Of a DNA stretch of 64,000 nt, positions 14,772-27,917 are shown piece by piece. Below the pieces are notes generated by a model. The model had not been told where the DNA came from. It worked only from the letters and a program-made list of their open reading frames with translations, and ran no database searches. The translations under genes and the position numbers were made by a program. The first letter of the stretch is position 1; each line of letters opens with the position of its first letter. The DNA is from Buddleja alternifolia (lineage: Eukaryota; Streptophyta; Magnoliopsida; Lamiales; Scrophulariaceae), in contig CM033392.1 of the NCBI GenBank assembly GCA_019426215.1, positions 54,549,149 through 54,613,148 of the forward strand. The letters run 5' to 3'.

Positions 14772-16030
14772 GGCTTTGTATGGATGTGTTTTCGATAATG
14801 ACTTCTGAGTTTTTTTTTTTTTTTTTTTTTAGAAGAATGTGTATTATAGTTCTTCATATGAAAATACTGACTTTCGTTCTTTGTTTGGATGTGCTCTTAG
14901 AAGAAGATTCGGGGTAGTGTCGATGTGATATAAAGTTGATTTTTATTGACATTATGAGAAATGACTGAGTTAATTATGGGTTAACAATGATTGTGTGATA
15001 GTGAACAAAAAATTGGAATATCATTTTTGGTAAATAATTTCATTGAATTATTTCTAGCTAGTACATTTATTTCTAGTAGAGTAAAGAATTGAAGCGACTC
15101 GTGTAAGAAGTAGTCTCTCGATTATGCTCAAATTCACGTATTTTTTAACAATGTACATAACCTATTTTTTAACAATATACATAACCTAAAATATAACGAC
15201 ACTTATCAAAATAACACAATTTTAAAAAGTTTGGACAATTGCTAAGAACTCTTTAAATAAGTTATTAAATCCAAAAAATTCATGATAATATTTTTCAATC
15301 TCAAGAACTCATTCTACAAATTTCTCATTTAAAAAAACTCAAAAATTACGGTTAATTAACAACTCATTGGACTAAATAATTGTTCATTTTTAAGTTGAGA
15401 ATTCATCAATTAGCTTTTTTATCTAAATCTTTCTCCTTTAAATTTTCAAATTGATAAATTGTATAATATGATAACAATTTATTTTTGAACATGGTAATAA
15501 TTATCTAAATGTACTCTTTTATTAATTTTTGAAACTATTAAAAATTTGAAAAAATTTAAATTAACGTCATAATTAATATCAGTTATAAATATAAAAGTTT
15601 CAAATAAATAAATTTGTATACAAAAGTACAATTGATTAATTTTATTTAGAAGATTAAGAGCAATTGAGTCACAAATTTAGTCACTTTTTTAATAAAATGT
15701 TGGTGAATGAGGTTTTTAGAATTGAAAACTACTATCGTTAGCTTTATGAATATATAAGGGGGTCTCAGTAGTTTTCTGTAAAAAAGTAAGCAAAGGGGCG
15801 CCTTCGACTAGTCCGATATTCCTAAAGTAGAATTGTAGGGGGAAAATGAGAAGAAGAAAAAACATAAAGAACACTATGCTGTATAAACGTGCTCACGAAC
15901 CCTTACCACATTTGATTATGCGTGTGACATTGAATCACGATCCAAAGCGCGTTTTAGAAGTATTTTAGCACATTATGTCATCATGGTTTGCTAAGTGCTG
16001 CTGAAGAAATTCCAAAACGGGGGTTGGGTG
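14772..16030. other. Non-coding spacer with possible MITE remnant
   Basis: Begins GGCTTTGTATGGATGTG, resembling a second Tourist-like terminus directly beside the first element, and a related TTTGTTTGGATGTGCTC lies near 14880. No inverted partner was found, so no element is called. The rest is AT-rich without recognisable genes. Confidence 0.3.
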
Positions 16031-18126
16031 TGACATAGAAAAATCCTAGCAAGTATATCAGGGTCATGCAAGTAATAAAGTGGTTTAAAGTCCGAATATC
16101 GTAGATAGCTATTCAAGTACTAAGACTACTATATTATTAATTCTTAAGTCTATCGATTGGTGATGAGGTGAATTATAACTAGTAAACTAAATAAAACAAA
16201 GAAATAAAAGTGTGTACACAATGGTAGAGAACATGACTAAGATCTACTATCAAGTTGATTAATTAATTCATTCTATGAATTCCAATTCAATAAATTCTCA
16301 GATTTACTCAGGCTATAATGAAATTTCCTTATGTAAATCACTACCCAGTCCCTTGAATGTAGCAACCCTATAATTCCTATTGGTTTCCTATATCCCTATA
16401 GTGAAATATGTATTAAGAATTATGCATTAATGGAAAGGATAAATACAAAATGCCCCCTTGAACTATTCTTACTGTCGCATATACCCCCCCTAAACTTTAA
16501 AAGGTACCAAAATAGTCCCTCGTGGAAATTTTCAAGCAATTCCAAATACTTCAACCCAAACATAACCTTACAATATTTAAGCACCAAATAAACTTGGTTA
16601 ATTCTTTTTTCATTGAACTTATATGATTTGTAAGAAAATGCAAATAGATTTAAATAGGATTTGTTGGTTGATACAATTAAATAACTTATAACTGAATATG
16701 ATACAATTAGAGAACATGGATCTTCGTAGTTTAAATCTACAATTTGTTAATTGATAATTTGTTAATTTTATTAATTTAAATTAAATATTTTTTTAATTTA
16801 TAAATTATAAATTTATAGATTACAAGATTTAAATGATTTGTTAGTTGATAAGATTTAATTAAACAATATTTAAATAATTATAATAATTCTTCATAATTCT
16901 TGAATTAAGAGATTACAAGATTCAAATGATTTGTTAATTTTGAAGACTTAATTTGATAAATTCATTTAAAAAAAATGAAGGAATCATCGGTTAAGTCAAT
17001 ATAGTGCTTAATATTGCAAGGTTGTGTTTGGATGAGAGCATTCGGATAACTCATGAATTTCCATGAGGGACCATTTTGGTACCTTTTAAAGTTTAAGGGG
17101 GTATATGCGACATTAGGGATAGTTCGGGGGGCATTTTGTGTTTAGCCCTTAATGGAATCTATGGAATTTCCTTTGTTCCACAACCTTTCGAGTTATTTTC
17201 CAAAGCTAGCCACGACATTAAAAACCGAACATATCCCTAGTCAATGTTGCTATGTGTTGTTTATCTTTCATGAACCCTAGTTTATTTCTTCCCAATCCTA
17301 AACATAGGCAATAAGCTATGTCATGCAAAAGTTGACCAAACAATCACAAGCATTAAAAACTGATATAAACAATAGTCACAAGCAAACTTTAATGTATAAA
17401 TTGAAATATCACAAAATGAATATCAATAATCAACTATCACATAGTCTTAGTCTTAAGATAATTAGTTCATAATTGAAAATAGAGAAACAATTAAGATCTT
17501 AAACAACATGATTGTAAATCCTACTCTAGAAGACAAAAACAATCTCCCTATTGTTGATGATGCTTTGGTGCACGTAGCTTGAATCCTCCGTCTTTGTTCC
17601 TAAAGTCGAAATCTTCAAGTTCCTCTTGTTCTCCCCTCTCTACCTTGTATCTTGGGTCTTTTGATGATGTAAAAAGTCTTGTAGGGCTCTTATTAGTTCT
17701 GGAGGTCCCCGGGCATGAAATCTGCTCCCACGGGCGTGGGGTTATAAATTTTAGGCACCGGGCATGAATCTTGCGCCCGCGGGTGTAGCAATTCTACGAA
17801 AAATTGGCAGCGATTTTGTTTCCTTCATAACTTGCTCCACAAACATCGAATTTGGATGATTCAAGCTGCCACATGAATCTAAAACATAGATATACAACTT
17901 TTTAGAAGAAACCTTCCTCAAATTTGGCCCCTAAGATAATGAAAATCTCCTGGTTCTATAAACGCTGTGCAGAAATTGGACATTTTCTCGCCTTTTATGC
18001 TCAAATCAACTCATATCCTACAAAACACAATAAATACCATCAACGAACAATGTGGGATAAAAAATGATTAAAACATCGACCACAACATAAGAGACCTAAA
18101 ATATGGAGTAAAATATGGACTTATCA
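16031..18126 (-). mobile_element. 3' LTR of gypsy element A (minus orientation), with MITE insertion
   Basis: On the minus strand the LTR starts TGATAAGTCCATATTTTAC at 18126, directly after a purine tract (complement of ACTACCCCCCAACT, 18127-18140) that looks like a polypurine tract. It ends near 16031 in CTATGTCA. The terminal part (ACCACTTTATTACTTGC, then ACTTGCTAGGATTTTT) is of a type common in plant Athila/Tat-like gypsy LTRs and matches the LTR fragment at 63717. Removing the inserted MITE and its duplicated target leaves about 1.37 kb. The left boundary is less certain than the right. Confidence 0.65.
16436..17148. mobile_element. MULE-type MITE with about 90-bp TIRs, 713 bp
   Basis: Flanked by a perfect 9-bp direct repeat TTAATGGAA (16427-16435 and 17149-17157), the Mutator target length. 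The left end starts AGGATAAATACAAAATGCCC; the right end is the complement of GGGCTAAACACAAAATGCCC. Inversion continues through a CTTTAAAAGGTACCAAAAT block in both arms. It is inserted inside the gypsy A LTR. Confidence 0.9.
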
Positions 18127-19573
18127 ACTACCCCCCAACTAAGCTTCGATCGTCTCGATCAAATGAGATTACAAACGAGCATTTAAGGCCAGATTTCACA
18201 CCAAACTCAAGTAAAAGCTTCCGCATATCTCAACAATCAAACAAGGTGATAATATGTAATTTAATAGAAAAATCAATCCAATCAAACATTCACAACTTTT
18301 ACTGAAAACAAGACCAAGTAGCTCATCAGCTTCAACGTGTGTGTGTGTGTGTGTGTGAATAGCCAAATTGTATGATTCATGTATTTTTCAAGCAAAACAT
18401 ATCATCAAAATCTCATCTTTCAAACCAATTACTCAATTGTCTCAAATAAATTTCATCATTAATAGCTTATTGACAATTTTAAGTCGTTGAGGGGGACTGC
18501 TACATGGACTTCGTCCCATTGCCCCACGCAAGATCAGCGACTTTGGTCACTTCATCGAAATTTAAGAGCACTACACAGTCCATTGAGACTCCAAAAGGCT
18601 CACTCAAATTGGAATTGAACGGGGTCCGTAACTTGATGATTTTTCTCAAAATTATTTTCACTTTCACACTTTCATTGCACTTTCAACTTAAATTCACAAA
18701 TTATGGTGACTCAAACTCACAAATTAAATTCAGATTCTATGGAAACCCAAGCATACACATTTCACATAAACTTGGCTCAATGTGCTTTGAAGATCAAAAC
18801 TCACAATTACTGGCTATGTTCTTGCAAAGTATTTAAGTTCTCATAGATTGATTCCCCTCATAAGCATATAACCATCACAAAGTTTGATTAATCATCATCA
18901 TTGACTAGTGAATGAAGTTATATGATCTAGTAGCAAAATAAAGCATGATAAATGCAAGCTCAGTCATCTCACGCTCAAATGAGCAAAAACTCACCCCCCC
19001 CCCAACTGACAGACACATTGTCCCCAATGTCCAAGAAAAGAAAGTAGAGTAAAAACTTAAGTAAGAGGGTAAGAGACTAACCCTGAAAAGGAGAAGAAAG
19101 CCAACGATGATAGTGGGTACAGAGTCCAGTAAGTGTGAGTGGAGAACCTACAAAGACGAGAAAGAGACACGATTAAGCAAGCATCTATGACTAATAACAA
19201 AGCAAAAATAAAACAAACTCAAACAACTTAAACTACGGAAAGCAATAAACATGGGTTGTCTCCCATGAAGTGCTTGTTTAAAGTCATTAACTCGATTTCG
19301 TGCACTACTCAAGGTGGATTGTAAGGAGTAATGTCAACTTTGTAAGAATGAACCTTTTTATGTTTTTTCCAATTGCATGAAGGCTCCTTCCCCCCAAACT
19401 CTATCATTGAACCTGAAATAGTAAAAAGTGAATACGAATTCTCTTTTAAAAATATATAATTGAAGTATAAAGAGAAAAAGTTTAATGCAGGGAAAGTTTC
19501 TTTAGTGGATGGTTGCAACGGAGTGGTTGTCTTGAACTCCTCTAGTTTTGGCTTTAACAGCCTCAGCGGTGAC
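18127..19573 (-). mobile_element. Internal 3' region of gypsy element A (non-coding)
   Basis: Lies upstream of the LTR on the minus strand. Contains the Athila-like landmark GGACATTGGGGACAATGTG followed by a long G run (complement of 18990-19025), and GGTTGTCTCCCATGAAGTGC at 19255-19275. No polymerase domains remain. The segment is interrupted at 19574 by a solo LTR whose 5-bp TSD (GTGAC) recurs at 21275; 21275-21329 is probably a further 55 bp of this element. Confidence 0.55.
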
Positions 19574-21274
19574 TATTAGGTGTATGACCTCAATGCCTAT
19601 GAGGAATATGATTGTGTAGGGCTTAGATAAGTTATTTGTACAAAACGTTTGATATTTCTATTTATAAAATAAAGGTTTTGATGTTGTTCATATAAATCTA
19701 ATGGCATTTAAATGTATTAAACAAATTAGTCCAAGAGATTTCAAGATAGACTTTCCACTTCTTATGGACAAGAGGAGGCACTGGAACAGTCCAGAATTTA
19801 ATCTCTAAAACTGGGAGTTCGTGAGTTAACGAATCTTAATTGGGCATTAATATTCAACTCATATGACACCTTCTTTGACAAGGAAGTGTCAGTCGTATAC
19901 TGATTAGATAGTGGGAGCTAGTGTCATGAATATGATTAATGGTATTAACGTATTTGAACTCGACTCGCATTAATCCGATCACATGAGTATTTACTCTTTG
20001 ACAGTCAATGATCGGGATTAAGATTGCGATAGTATGTGTGAACTTTAGACCTGAGGAGTCATTTATAACATGCTTGTAGTATTGGATATGTTATCAGATT
20101 AGTTAGACCCGTATCTCCTAATAGGTGGGGTCGACCTCGAAGTATGATCCAATAGTGCATTTGATGTTACAAGATAACTTGCCAAAATGGGATTCACCGT
20201 CTCGGCAGTAAACGAGTATGTTACCTGTACGATCGTAAATAATTGAAATTATATGTTTTTGGCCAAAACATATAAACTATCTCGTGATTGCACTGAGGGT
20301 AGTTTGGTAATTTCACATTATTATGATTCTTAGTACAATATCAAGTTCTATGAGTTTGAGTAAACCATGACTCTTACTTGATCGGGTCACGTCGGTGAAG
20401 AGTTTATACACATATGGTATTCGTAGTCAAGGTTCGTGATGACATGATCATCTCGTTTTCAATTAGATTACGGTTTGGTTCCACAGTGTTGGCTAAGTGA
20501 CAACTTTATCCTTTGGAATCCTCTCATTTCCAATTGAATCGAGTCTAGAGAGTCGCGCTATGTGAAGAAAAGGAATATTTCCTTAAGCTAAGGGTATTTT
20601 GGTAAAATCACATTTGATATGAATTGTCTGACAAAATAGATGGCATGATTTAATTAAAGATATTTCATTTGATTAAATTAACTAATTAAATCATATTAAT
20701 TCATAAGTTAAATTAATTGAAAATTAATTTATAAGTTGAATTACCTTAATTGGATTAATGTAATTAACTAATTACCAATTTGATTGGACTTGGATTTAAT
20801 CAATTACACATGGGCTAAGTAAAAACAAAGCCCAAAGCCCATCTGCAAAAGGACATTTTGGCCGCCCCTCGCTATGTAACCCTGGGGGAGTTTTTTACTT
20901 GGTATAAGTAATCAGTCAGTGTCAGAACTCCACAAACACAAGTCATTATTTTAGAATCCGACACTGAGCCAAAATAAATCTAGAGCATTAGGAAAGAAAA
21001 ATCTCTTCCTCTCCATCCACTCTAGCCGCCTGCAATAGTTGCCGAGGAGGAGATCGAGCTTTTCTTGGAGAATTTTTATTCCACGTGATTATCTGGAGGC
21101 AGGAGACCGGGGCTGCTGCTGATAATTCAAGAATCAATAGACGAAAAAGGTAATTCGATTACTCTTGACAATTCTCGTTAATTGATCTATACGCTAATAT
21201 CATGAATATCCCTGAATTGGATTCTCGGGTGTGATTTGGATTAAAAATTTTATCCGCTAGACAGAATCACAACA
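19574..21274 (-). mobile_element. Solo LTR, long-LTR family copy 2, 1701 bp
   Basis: Flanked by a perfect 5-bp repeat GTGAC (19569-19573 and 21275-21279). On the minus strand it begins TGTTGTGATTCTGTCTAGCG and shares with copy 1 the blocks TTTACGATCGTACAGGTAAC, ATTGACTGTCAAAGAG and the complement of CTTGATCGGGTCACG. It ends CCTAATA, plausibly a mutated CCTAACA. No coding capacity. Confidence 0.75.
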
Positions 21275-21329
21275 GTGACATCTCAAGGTGATTTGTATAC
21301 TGTTTGATATCTTTACTCTCAGCCATCGT

Positions 21330-22419
21330 TGTTGGGTTTTGCGAAAAATACGCAGCGGAATAAAATTAACCCACAGTTCTCATCTCGATTTGTATTTATG
21401 AATCTCAAATACGCTAAAAATCTTGAATTTACTGCAGAGTTGAGATTTCCATTTCTTGTAGTATCCATTCTTGAATTCTCTGAAGATTTCTTGAAGTATG
21501 ATCGGAATAACGAAACTACACTATCTCTAAATTATCACGCAGATTGATGAAGAAAAATCACCCTTCTTTTCTCTTGGTGGCCGACGGCTATAGGCTTGCG
21601 AGAGAGGGAGGAGCTTTGTCTTTTTCTTTCTAGGATAGTTATGAATTCTGTAATTATCTTAGGTCAAAAACCTTAAGTGATGTATTTTAATATCACTTAA
21701 CGTGTTGTTCAAAACAAGACTCTAGAGCCCATGTTGAGCATCTAAGAGGATGCCAACTCGCCTAGTGTAGGCGTCCAAATGGACGCCCTCCCTCGGCCCA
21801 GCTCGTCTTGTGTTTTAATTAATTTTCTATTATTTAATCAATTATTTATTATATTCAACAAATAAATAATAAATTAAATAACCAAATTAATTAGATAAAT
21901 TAATTTATTAATTTATTTTCTTAAGATATTAGTTAAGAATTAATCTTATCCATTTAATTAATTATCTCATCCAATGAGTAACTAATTAATCATATTCAAT
22001 TTATCCAATAAATTAAATCTCCTAGTTAACAATACAAAAATCCTTTTGTTTTTCTTTACTTATCCTTTAGCGCGACGTTTTAAATTCGTTCCATTTAGCA
22101 ATGAGAGGAATCCAAAGAAAGTGGATAACACCTAGCCAGTCACGTAGCCCACTTCGTAGCCCAAACAAAATCGAATGAATGGATCATTCCATAACCTTCC
22201 AATCGTAAATACGGTATACGTATAAACCTTTTGTTCACGTGTCCCATTCAAGTGAGAGTCATGGTAAAGTCAAACTCACTGAACTTGACCATATGTATTA
22301 ATAATAATAATACGAGATCATTGAGTTTACTTTTGTGCCTAGCACAATCGACTTGTTTGCTTTGGCAAAAGACTTTGATCTCTATTATCTATAATCACAT
22401 AGGACACTTTCTCATTCAC
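21330..22419 (+). mobile_element. LTR-family copy 3, 3'-truncated
   Basis: Begins TGTTGGGTTTTGCG, then AATACGCAGCGGAATAAAAT, and shares CAAGTGAGAGTCATGG and GCTTTGGCAAAAGACTTTGA with copy 1 in the same order. It stops soon after CACATAGGACACTTTCTC, where copy 1 continues for another 400 bp, and is replaced by gag-coding sequence on the other strand. The exact junction (about 22405-22425) is not sharp. Confidence 0.6.
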
Positions 22420-23205
22420 TTATCACCTACAACCAAATTTTGCACAAGAGAAGTTAAATCATTTAATCGTTGATCAAACGAACATATACTCACCTCATTC
22501 ATCCCTTTGGATGCACAGTCTTGTCGAGTACCAAACTGTTGCAAATTGGTAGCCATGTTGGAAATCAAATTTCTTGCTTCAGTGGGAGTTTTGTATACCA
22601 ATACACCTCCATTTGCAGCATCTATCATATTTTTCTCCATTGTTGATAAGCCTTCATAGAAATATTGGATGAGGAGTTGTTTAGGGATTTAATGTTGTGG
22701 ACAGCTGGCGACCAATTGCTTAAATCGCTTCCAGTACTCGTATAACGATTCTCCACTGAATTGCCTTATCCCGCATATCTCTTTCCTGATGTTGGCAACT
22801 CGTGAGGCAGGAAAGAATCTCTCCAAAAATAATTTTGTCATCTCCGTCCATGTATTGATTGAACTAGAAGGTGTATAGTAGAGCCAATTCTTAGCTTTGT
22901 CGGCTAATGAAAACGGAAAAGCTCGCATTTTAATTTGTTCTTCTGTAACATCATTTGGTTTCATTGTAGAACACACCACATGGAACTCTTTCAGCTGTTT
23001 GTGAGGATCTTCTCTTGCAAGACCACAAAAAGTAGGGAGTAAGTGAATAAAACCAGATTTTAATTCAAAATCTACCTCAAGAGTAGGATATTGAATGCAA
23101 AGAGGTTCTTGGTTTATGTTTGGTATAGCTAGCTCCCTAAGAGTCCTCTCATTAGCGTTGGTCTTAACTTCCAGCTTCTTCTCTGAATCACTAGATGTGA
23201 CAATT
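22420..23205 (-). pseudogene. Ty3/gypsy gag fragment of element B, with an in-frame stop
   Basis: Read on the minus strand from about 23205, the frame encodes VKTNANERTLRELAIPN, AREDPHKQLKEFH, then the Retrotrans_gag core (IKMRAFPFSLADKAKNWLYY, WTEMTKLFLERFFPAS, FSGESLYEYWKRFKQLVASC), followed by QLLIQYFYEGL, PTEARNLISNMA and LTSLVQNLVVG. A TAA interrupts it between CPQH and IPKQLL, at about 22690. Everything downstream (rest of gag, pol) is missing because LTR copy 3 abuts the fragment. It lies just inside the 5' LTR of element B. Confidence 0.85.
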
Positions 23206-23327
23206 GGACAGTTTACTACTTGAAGTTAGACGTGCCCACGCTTAAGCTGAAGGCTGCTGTTGTCTTCTCTGCGAACTTAAAGTCAAAGAAATTAAAAACA
23301 AAGATAATATAAATCTAGAGGTACCAA

Positions 23328-23345
23328 TCCCCAGCAACGGCGCCA
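23328..23345 (-). other. Primer binding site of gypsy element B
   Basis: Complement reads TGGCGCCGTTGCTGGGGA, the classic PBS of plant Ty3/gypsy Athila/Tat-type elements, four bases inside the LTR end at 23350. It fixes orientation (minus) and identifies the adjoining LTR as the 5' one. Confidence 0.85.
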
Positions 23346-23349
23346 AAAT

Positions 23350-24558
23350 TGGATGGGTGTCGAATAATTCCTACTCCTAAACTTGTAGATAGCAATGAGC
23401 AAGGTCGAATCCACAGGGATTGTTTCAGATTTAATTCTCAATAAACAAAAGTGAAATAAAGGGGGGATTTTTTTATAATTGATTAAACTAAAAATAAACT
23501 AAAAATTAAGAAAAGTAAAATTAAACAAGTAAACTAATTCAATAGATGGTGAGATTCTAGCCTAAGGAGTTATCTCCATTTTGATTTCAAGAGTTAATCA
23601 TTGATGCAAAGATACTTCAATGTTCATGAATAAATTAGCTATAGTTATTAACAAGCTCTAACAATCTAGTTTCTCCTTAATTTATCGATAACCAAAACAA
23701 GTTCTTTCATTCTCTTATTGATTAAACAATCCTAAATAAGCTCTTAGGATTTAATTTAACAATAGCATTAAAAAATAGAGAAACACCAATTCTAACCAAC
23801 AAACTCGCAAGCTCGATTCATTTAGATTAGATCACATATTCCCATAACAACAATCGAAAATTTGTCCATAAGCAACGTTATTAACTGCCACAAATATTAG
23901 AATTGGCCAAATAATTATGGATTTGGGATTCTAAATGGCTATATACAATTCCAACAATCAAATAACGGGCCCTTATTATTCAATTAATTAAAATAATAAT
24001 TTCAATAAACACAAAAAATATGGAAATACTCAAGAACAAAGAAGGAAATAAACATAAATTAGATCTCACAACTTTTGTAGAATCAAAATTTCAATAATCC
24101 TTGCCTAGAAATAAAATCTTTAGCAATACATATTGAAAGAATGAAAAACGCATGAATTCTTCTTCCTCCAAGAGGGTAAAAACGTGTAATGGGATAATGT
24201 GTAGGAGAAAAAATAAATATTCCAGCTATATATAATAAAATAAGCCTAGCCAAAAAGGACTCCTACCAAAATAAAACTCTAACTCTAATAGAATAAGGAA
24301 ATTAATTCCTTACTAAGAACAAACACTTATAAGACTCCTAAAATATAGTAAAGATTCCTAAATATTAGGATCATTCTCTTCCTCATTCAGGTGTAGTTCC
24401 TCTTTCTTCTTTTTCTCCATCTTTTTTTTCTTTTTCTTCTTCTTTGAAATTTCACCTATCAAAATAAAAATCATAATAAATATCTATTATTTAAACTCAA
24501 ATCGCAATAAAAGAAGAAAGAAAATACATTAAATATATGCATGAAATGCGCATTAACA
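23350..24558 (-). mobile_element. 5' LTR of gypsy element B, about 1.2 kb
   Basis: The minus-strand 3' end is ...GACACCCATCCA at 23350, set by the PBS. The start is placed at TGTTAATGCGCATTTCATGC (24558) because it gives TG...CA ends and changes of sequence character there; no TSD was confirmed. It contains CCCTGTGGATTCGACCTTGC, common near the 3' end of plant gypsy LTRs. It differs from the element A LTR, so the two are separate insertions. Confidence 0.6.
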
Positions 24559-25857
24559 ATATTAGTGGCAAAATAGAAGTAATTCATACGTGATAACCAA
24601 AAAAAAATTAAAGAGGGCTTCAAATGTGGCTATGGATATCTGAATATTTTGATAATAATTTCTTTCCTTTGGAGTTATCAATTTATTTATAGCAATTGAT
24701 TGCTTGATTGCACTTTGTTTTTATATTTGATCACCTATCGTAGCTACAAAATGTAATTGGTATATGAAGATCTCTTCTTTCTTCAAATGTGTCTTCTTTG
24801 TTCAAGTAATTGTTCAGGTATGGTTTTCGTTAAAATCTTTTACACTCACTGGGTCTAAAATTTAGAAAGAATGAACTTTTTGTAATGTGGGTGTTGAGGA
24901 TCTATAGCTAAACTCTTGGGCTTAATAAACTGTCAAAAGAAAACAGAACTCTTGGGCCTAATAAGTTGTGGACTTCAACTTTTGTGAATAGTGTTTATTT
25001 ATTTATTTTTATCGGGTAAATTTAATTTTCATTAATCATAGACTTAAAGTACAACTCCAATCAAAGTTACATCCAACATAAATCCTAAAGAAGTACAAAC
25101 TAATCCACCGATAGAAACATTAACTCATAAGATTGATATATTGGAGAGACGAGAAGTAACACAGGTGAAACCTGATAAAATCTCAGATTGTCAGCAAGCG
25201 ACATGATCTAAGATTTCGGGATGCCTTGCCAACATGTAGGATAACTGCAAAGCAATAGAGCGCTCTATTTCTTATGTGAAGATGAGATGACTCCAAATAA
25301 ACCACCAACATTGAAATTATATTGAAAAAGCGACGGTAGGCGAGCTGTGGGTGTATAAAGCCCTAGATCCAATGAGAAAGCATGGTGGTTGAGGTGTTTT
25401 CAGTTGTGAATGACAAGAGTTGCGGTGGTAGAGATGTAGTAAACCGGAGGATTTTCGAAATAGAAGGAATCTTGGTTAAGGAGGTTTGGTTTTGGTGGTG
25501 GTAGAGAGAAAGCATGATATTTGGTGTGGGGGAGAAAAGTTAGAAGGAAATGAAGGGAAAACTTCCACTAACATGCACCGGAGATGGGGAAGATGATCCC
25601 AGCCGCCGCCGTTGCCCCGGTGGTTAAAAGGGAACCTTAACAACAACAGTCACTATTCTCTCCTAGAGAGAGAAAGTGAGGAAAAGAGTATGTGTGATTG
25701 GCATTCATTTATTGAGGCCTACTAGTGGCATTGAAGTAAATGAAGAATTTCTAAGATGAATTGTGATAAATATTTATTTAACTTAACTTAGCGAGCAAAT
25801 GACTATTTTGTTTTTGTTCATAATTTGGGTCACTTTTTTCTTTTTCTTTTTTTGGTT
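24559..25857. other. Non-coding region, possibly the 3' tail of a LINE
   Basis: No intact gene. On the minus strand 25330-25017 (TTGTACTTCTTTAGGATTTA, then GACTTAAAGT complement and AATGAAAATTAAATT) looks like the 3' UTR of a plant L1-type LINE, in the same orientation as the RNase H remnant to the right. 25380-25680 is purine-rich. Assignment is weak. Confidence 0.3.
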
Positions 25858-26182
25858 ACAACCGATGAAAATAAAATCGAAAAACAGAGATAAATGATCA
25901 AAAAAATTAGAATGACATATCTACAGCTATGGCATCCTTAATGTCTGGAGGAGGTTCAACCCAAACGATCAGAGGCACACCCAGCTGATGTCCAAGTTTT
26001 GCAAGAATGTCGGCACAATGGTTACCTTCGCGAAGAGTATGTTGAATACGAACTTACCTGAAACCTCCCAAGAGGAGTCAACAGTTTTTAATGATATATC
26101 CCAGAGGGTGAGCTACAATCTTAGCCTTTTCAATAAGTTGGATAATTGCCTGAGAGTCCAACTCCACCGCCACCTTTCTAAT
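25858..26182 (-). pseudogene. LINE RNase H domain remnant
   Basis: In overlapping minus-strand frames one reads KVAVELDSQAIIQLIEKAK, then LREGNHCADILAKLG and GVPLIVWVEPPPDI, the hallmark C-terminal RNase H of plant non-LTR retrotransposons (EGN..AD.LAK). Frame changes and stops separate the pieces. The 5' part is missing: LTR copy 4 begins at 26183, exactly where the conserved frame breaks off. Confidence 0.7.
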
Positions 26183-27649
26183 TGTTGGGATCGTTACTCC
26201 TACGGTGGCTAATCCCCCGGGATTGTGTGTACGCAGCGAAAATTAATATTTAAATCTTTATCAAAAACACAATCTCTAAACAAGGACTAGGTTAATATGG
26301 TACCATCGGATTCATAAAGTAGGGTTATTCATGTTTTCCTTTTTGCCGAAATTCCACCAGTTGAAATCTTTACTTGAACGTTCACATGAATTTCCACCAG
26401 TTGAATTCTTGATAGCAATCATTTGTTCTTCTCCAATCTTGGATTGGCTTGCTCTAGTGTCTTGACAACGAAAACATCTCTAAGTGTATCCACACCTTAG
26501 CTTGTACCGTCGATCCTCCTTTTCAATGCTAGACTAAAGAGATCAAATATTATTTTAGCTAGTGGAGAAAAAGGGAAGGAATTACCGTATAGGCTCTAAT
26601 GTAGAGAGAGAGAAGAAGAGAAGAGAAAATATCACAGTGATTTTTCTCTGTGTTGCAAGTTTGTGAATGACTTGGGGAAGAATAATTCTTTTCCTCATCA
26701 CACGCCTGAGTGGGCGTCCCACTAGGTCTCTTGACCTAGTGGGCTCTCCTTATACCCTTGAATTCTAAGTCTAATTGAATAATTAGCCCACTAGTTAATT
26801 AATTGAATTTTTTGTTAATTTAATTAGCCCAATTAAATTACTAATTTATTAAGCCCACTTAATTAACTATCCTCTCTTCATTAAATTAATTAGACCATTA
26901 GTTAATTAGTTAATAATATTTTATATCCAATATTAAATTCACGACATTAATTAAATAAGACTACTTAATTAATTTTATTCTTTTTTCCTGATTAATTAAT
27001 TACTATTAATTAATCTCTCAATTAATTCACTAAGAATTAATTTAGCCAATAAGTATTATACTAAGTTAGTGTGTGACCTCTTAGGCTCATTAACAAACTA
27101 ACAATAGGTCCTTCCTCAAAGGCTAGACAATCCTTAAATTAACTCAATTAATTATTTATTCAAATAATCAATTAGGCCTCGAACTAATTTCACCAAATTA
27201 ATTCAAGGTACTCATTGGTCATGGTTCGACATCTAGCAACAACGCCATAACTTCCTAAATGTTAACGATGAGCAACAAACCTCTCTAGGTTACGATCTTC
27301 ATGTAAGTCGAATCATTTCATCCTTTTCGTGCTTAAAGTCTAGGGCATAGCACTAGTCGAAACCCTAATAACCCAGAGATTATGACTGCAATGTTACTCT
27401 CATGATCCAATCTTGTAAGCAGGGATTTTACTCCCTCTTTTAAGACACTGCTTTGATCAGAGGCTTTAACATATCATTAAAGTTGCATAACTACATAGGA
27501 AATATCATGCAGCCATCCTCGGATGAATTACATATCTAATGTCATCTCTGTCCAGTAGTACCTCCAGACACACCCAAAATACGCCGTAAGATTTAATCAA
27601 AGTGCAGTGGGCAATATACCATCCAGCCATGACATCTTAGGTAAGAGAA
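26183..27649 (+). mobile_element. LTR-family copy 4, about 1.47 kb
   Basis: Begins TGTTGGGATCGTTACTCC, followed by GTACGCAGCGAAAATTAATA, the same head as copies 1-3. A 5-bp CTAAT lies on each side (26178-26182 and 27650-27654). The 3' terminus is not canonical and alignment to the other copies' ends is loose, so the right boundary is tentative. Non-coding. Confidence 0.55.
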
Positions 27650-27917
27650 CTAATCTCACATTACGAATTGAGCTCGGCTGGTTATGTTGGACTCAAACCC
27701 GAGTCATACTCTAATGAGCCGGACCCGCCCCAAGTCCAAAGTCCAAACCCGAAATTCCCAAATATCATAGGGGAAGGGAAGGGATGAAACATACGGAACT
27801 TTCTGGTATACTTGCCCGCGAAGAAAAACGAGATTAGAAGAAGAACACTATTATTATTTCATTTCAGATACTAATCATCTTCGAGAAAGAGAAGAAAATC
27901 GAGAGAATTAACTAGAG
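27650..27917 (+). promoter_or_regulatory. Promoter and 5' UTR region of the rhomboid-like gene
   Basis: 268 bp between LTR copy 4 and the start codon. Purine-rich leader (GAGAAAGAGAAGAAAATCGA) just before the ATG at 27918. No clear TATA box was identified. The nearby LTR may supply or disrupt upstream control sequences. Confidence 0.35.

Noticed and set aside
14772..14930. Second Tourist-like element adjoining the first
   Set aside because: Only one end-like sequence found, no inverted partner and no target duplication.
16031..24558. Treating the gypsy parts at 16-19.6 kb and 22.4-24.6 kb as one element
   Set aside because: Orientation and order would fit, but the two LTRs start differently (TGATAAGTCC versus TGTTAATGCG) and have different 3' ends, so they cannot be a pair.
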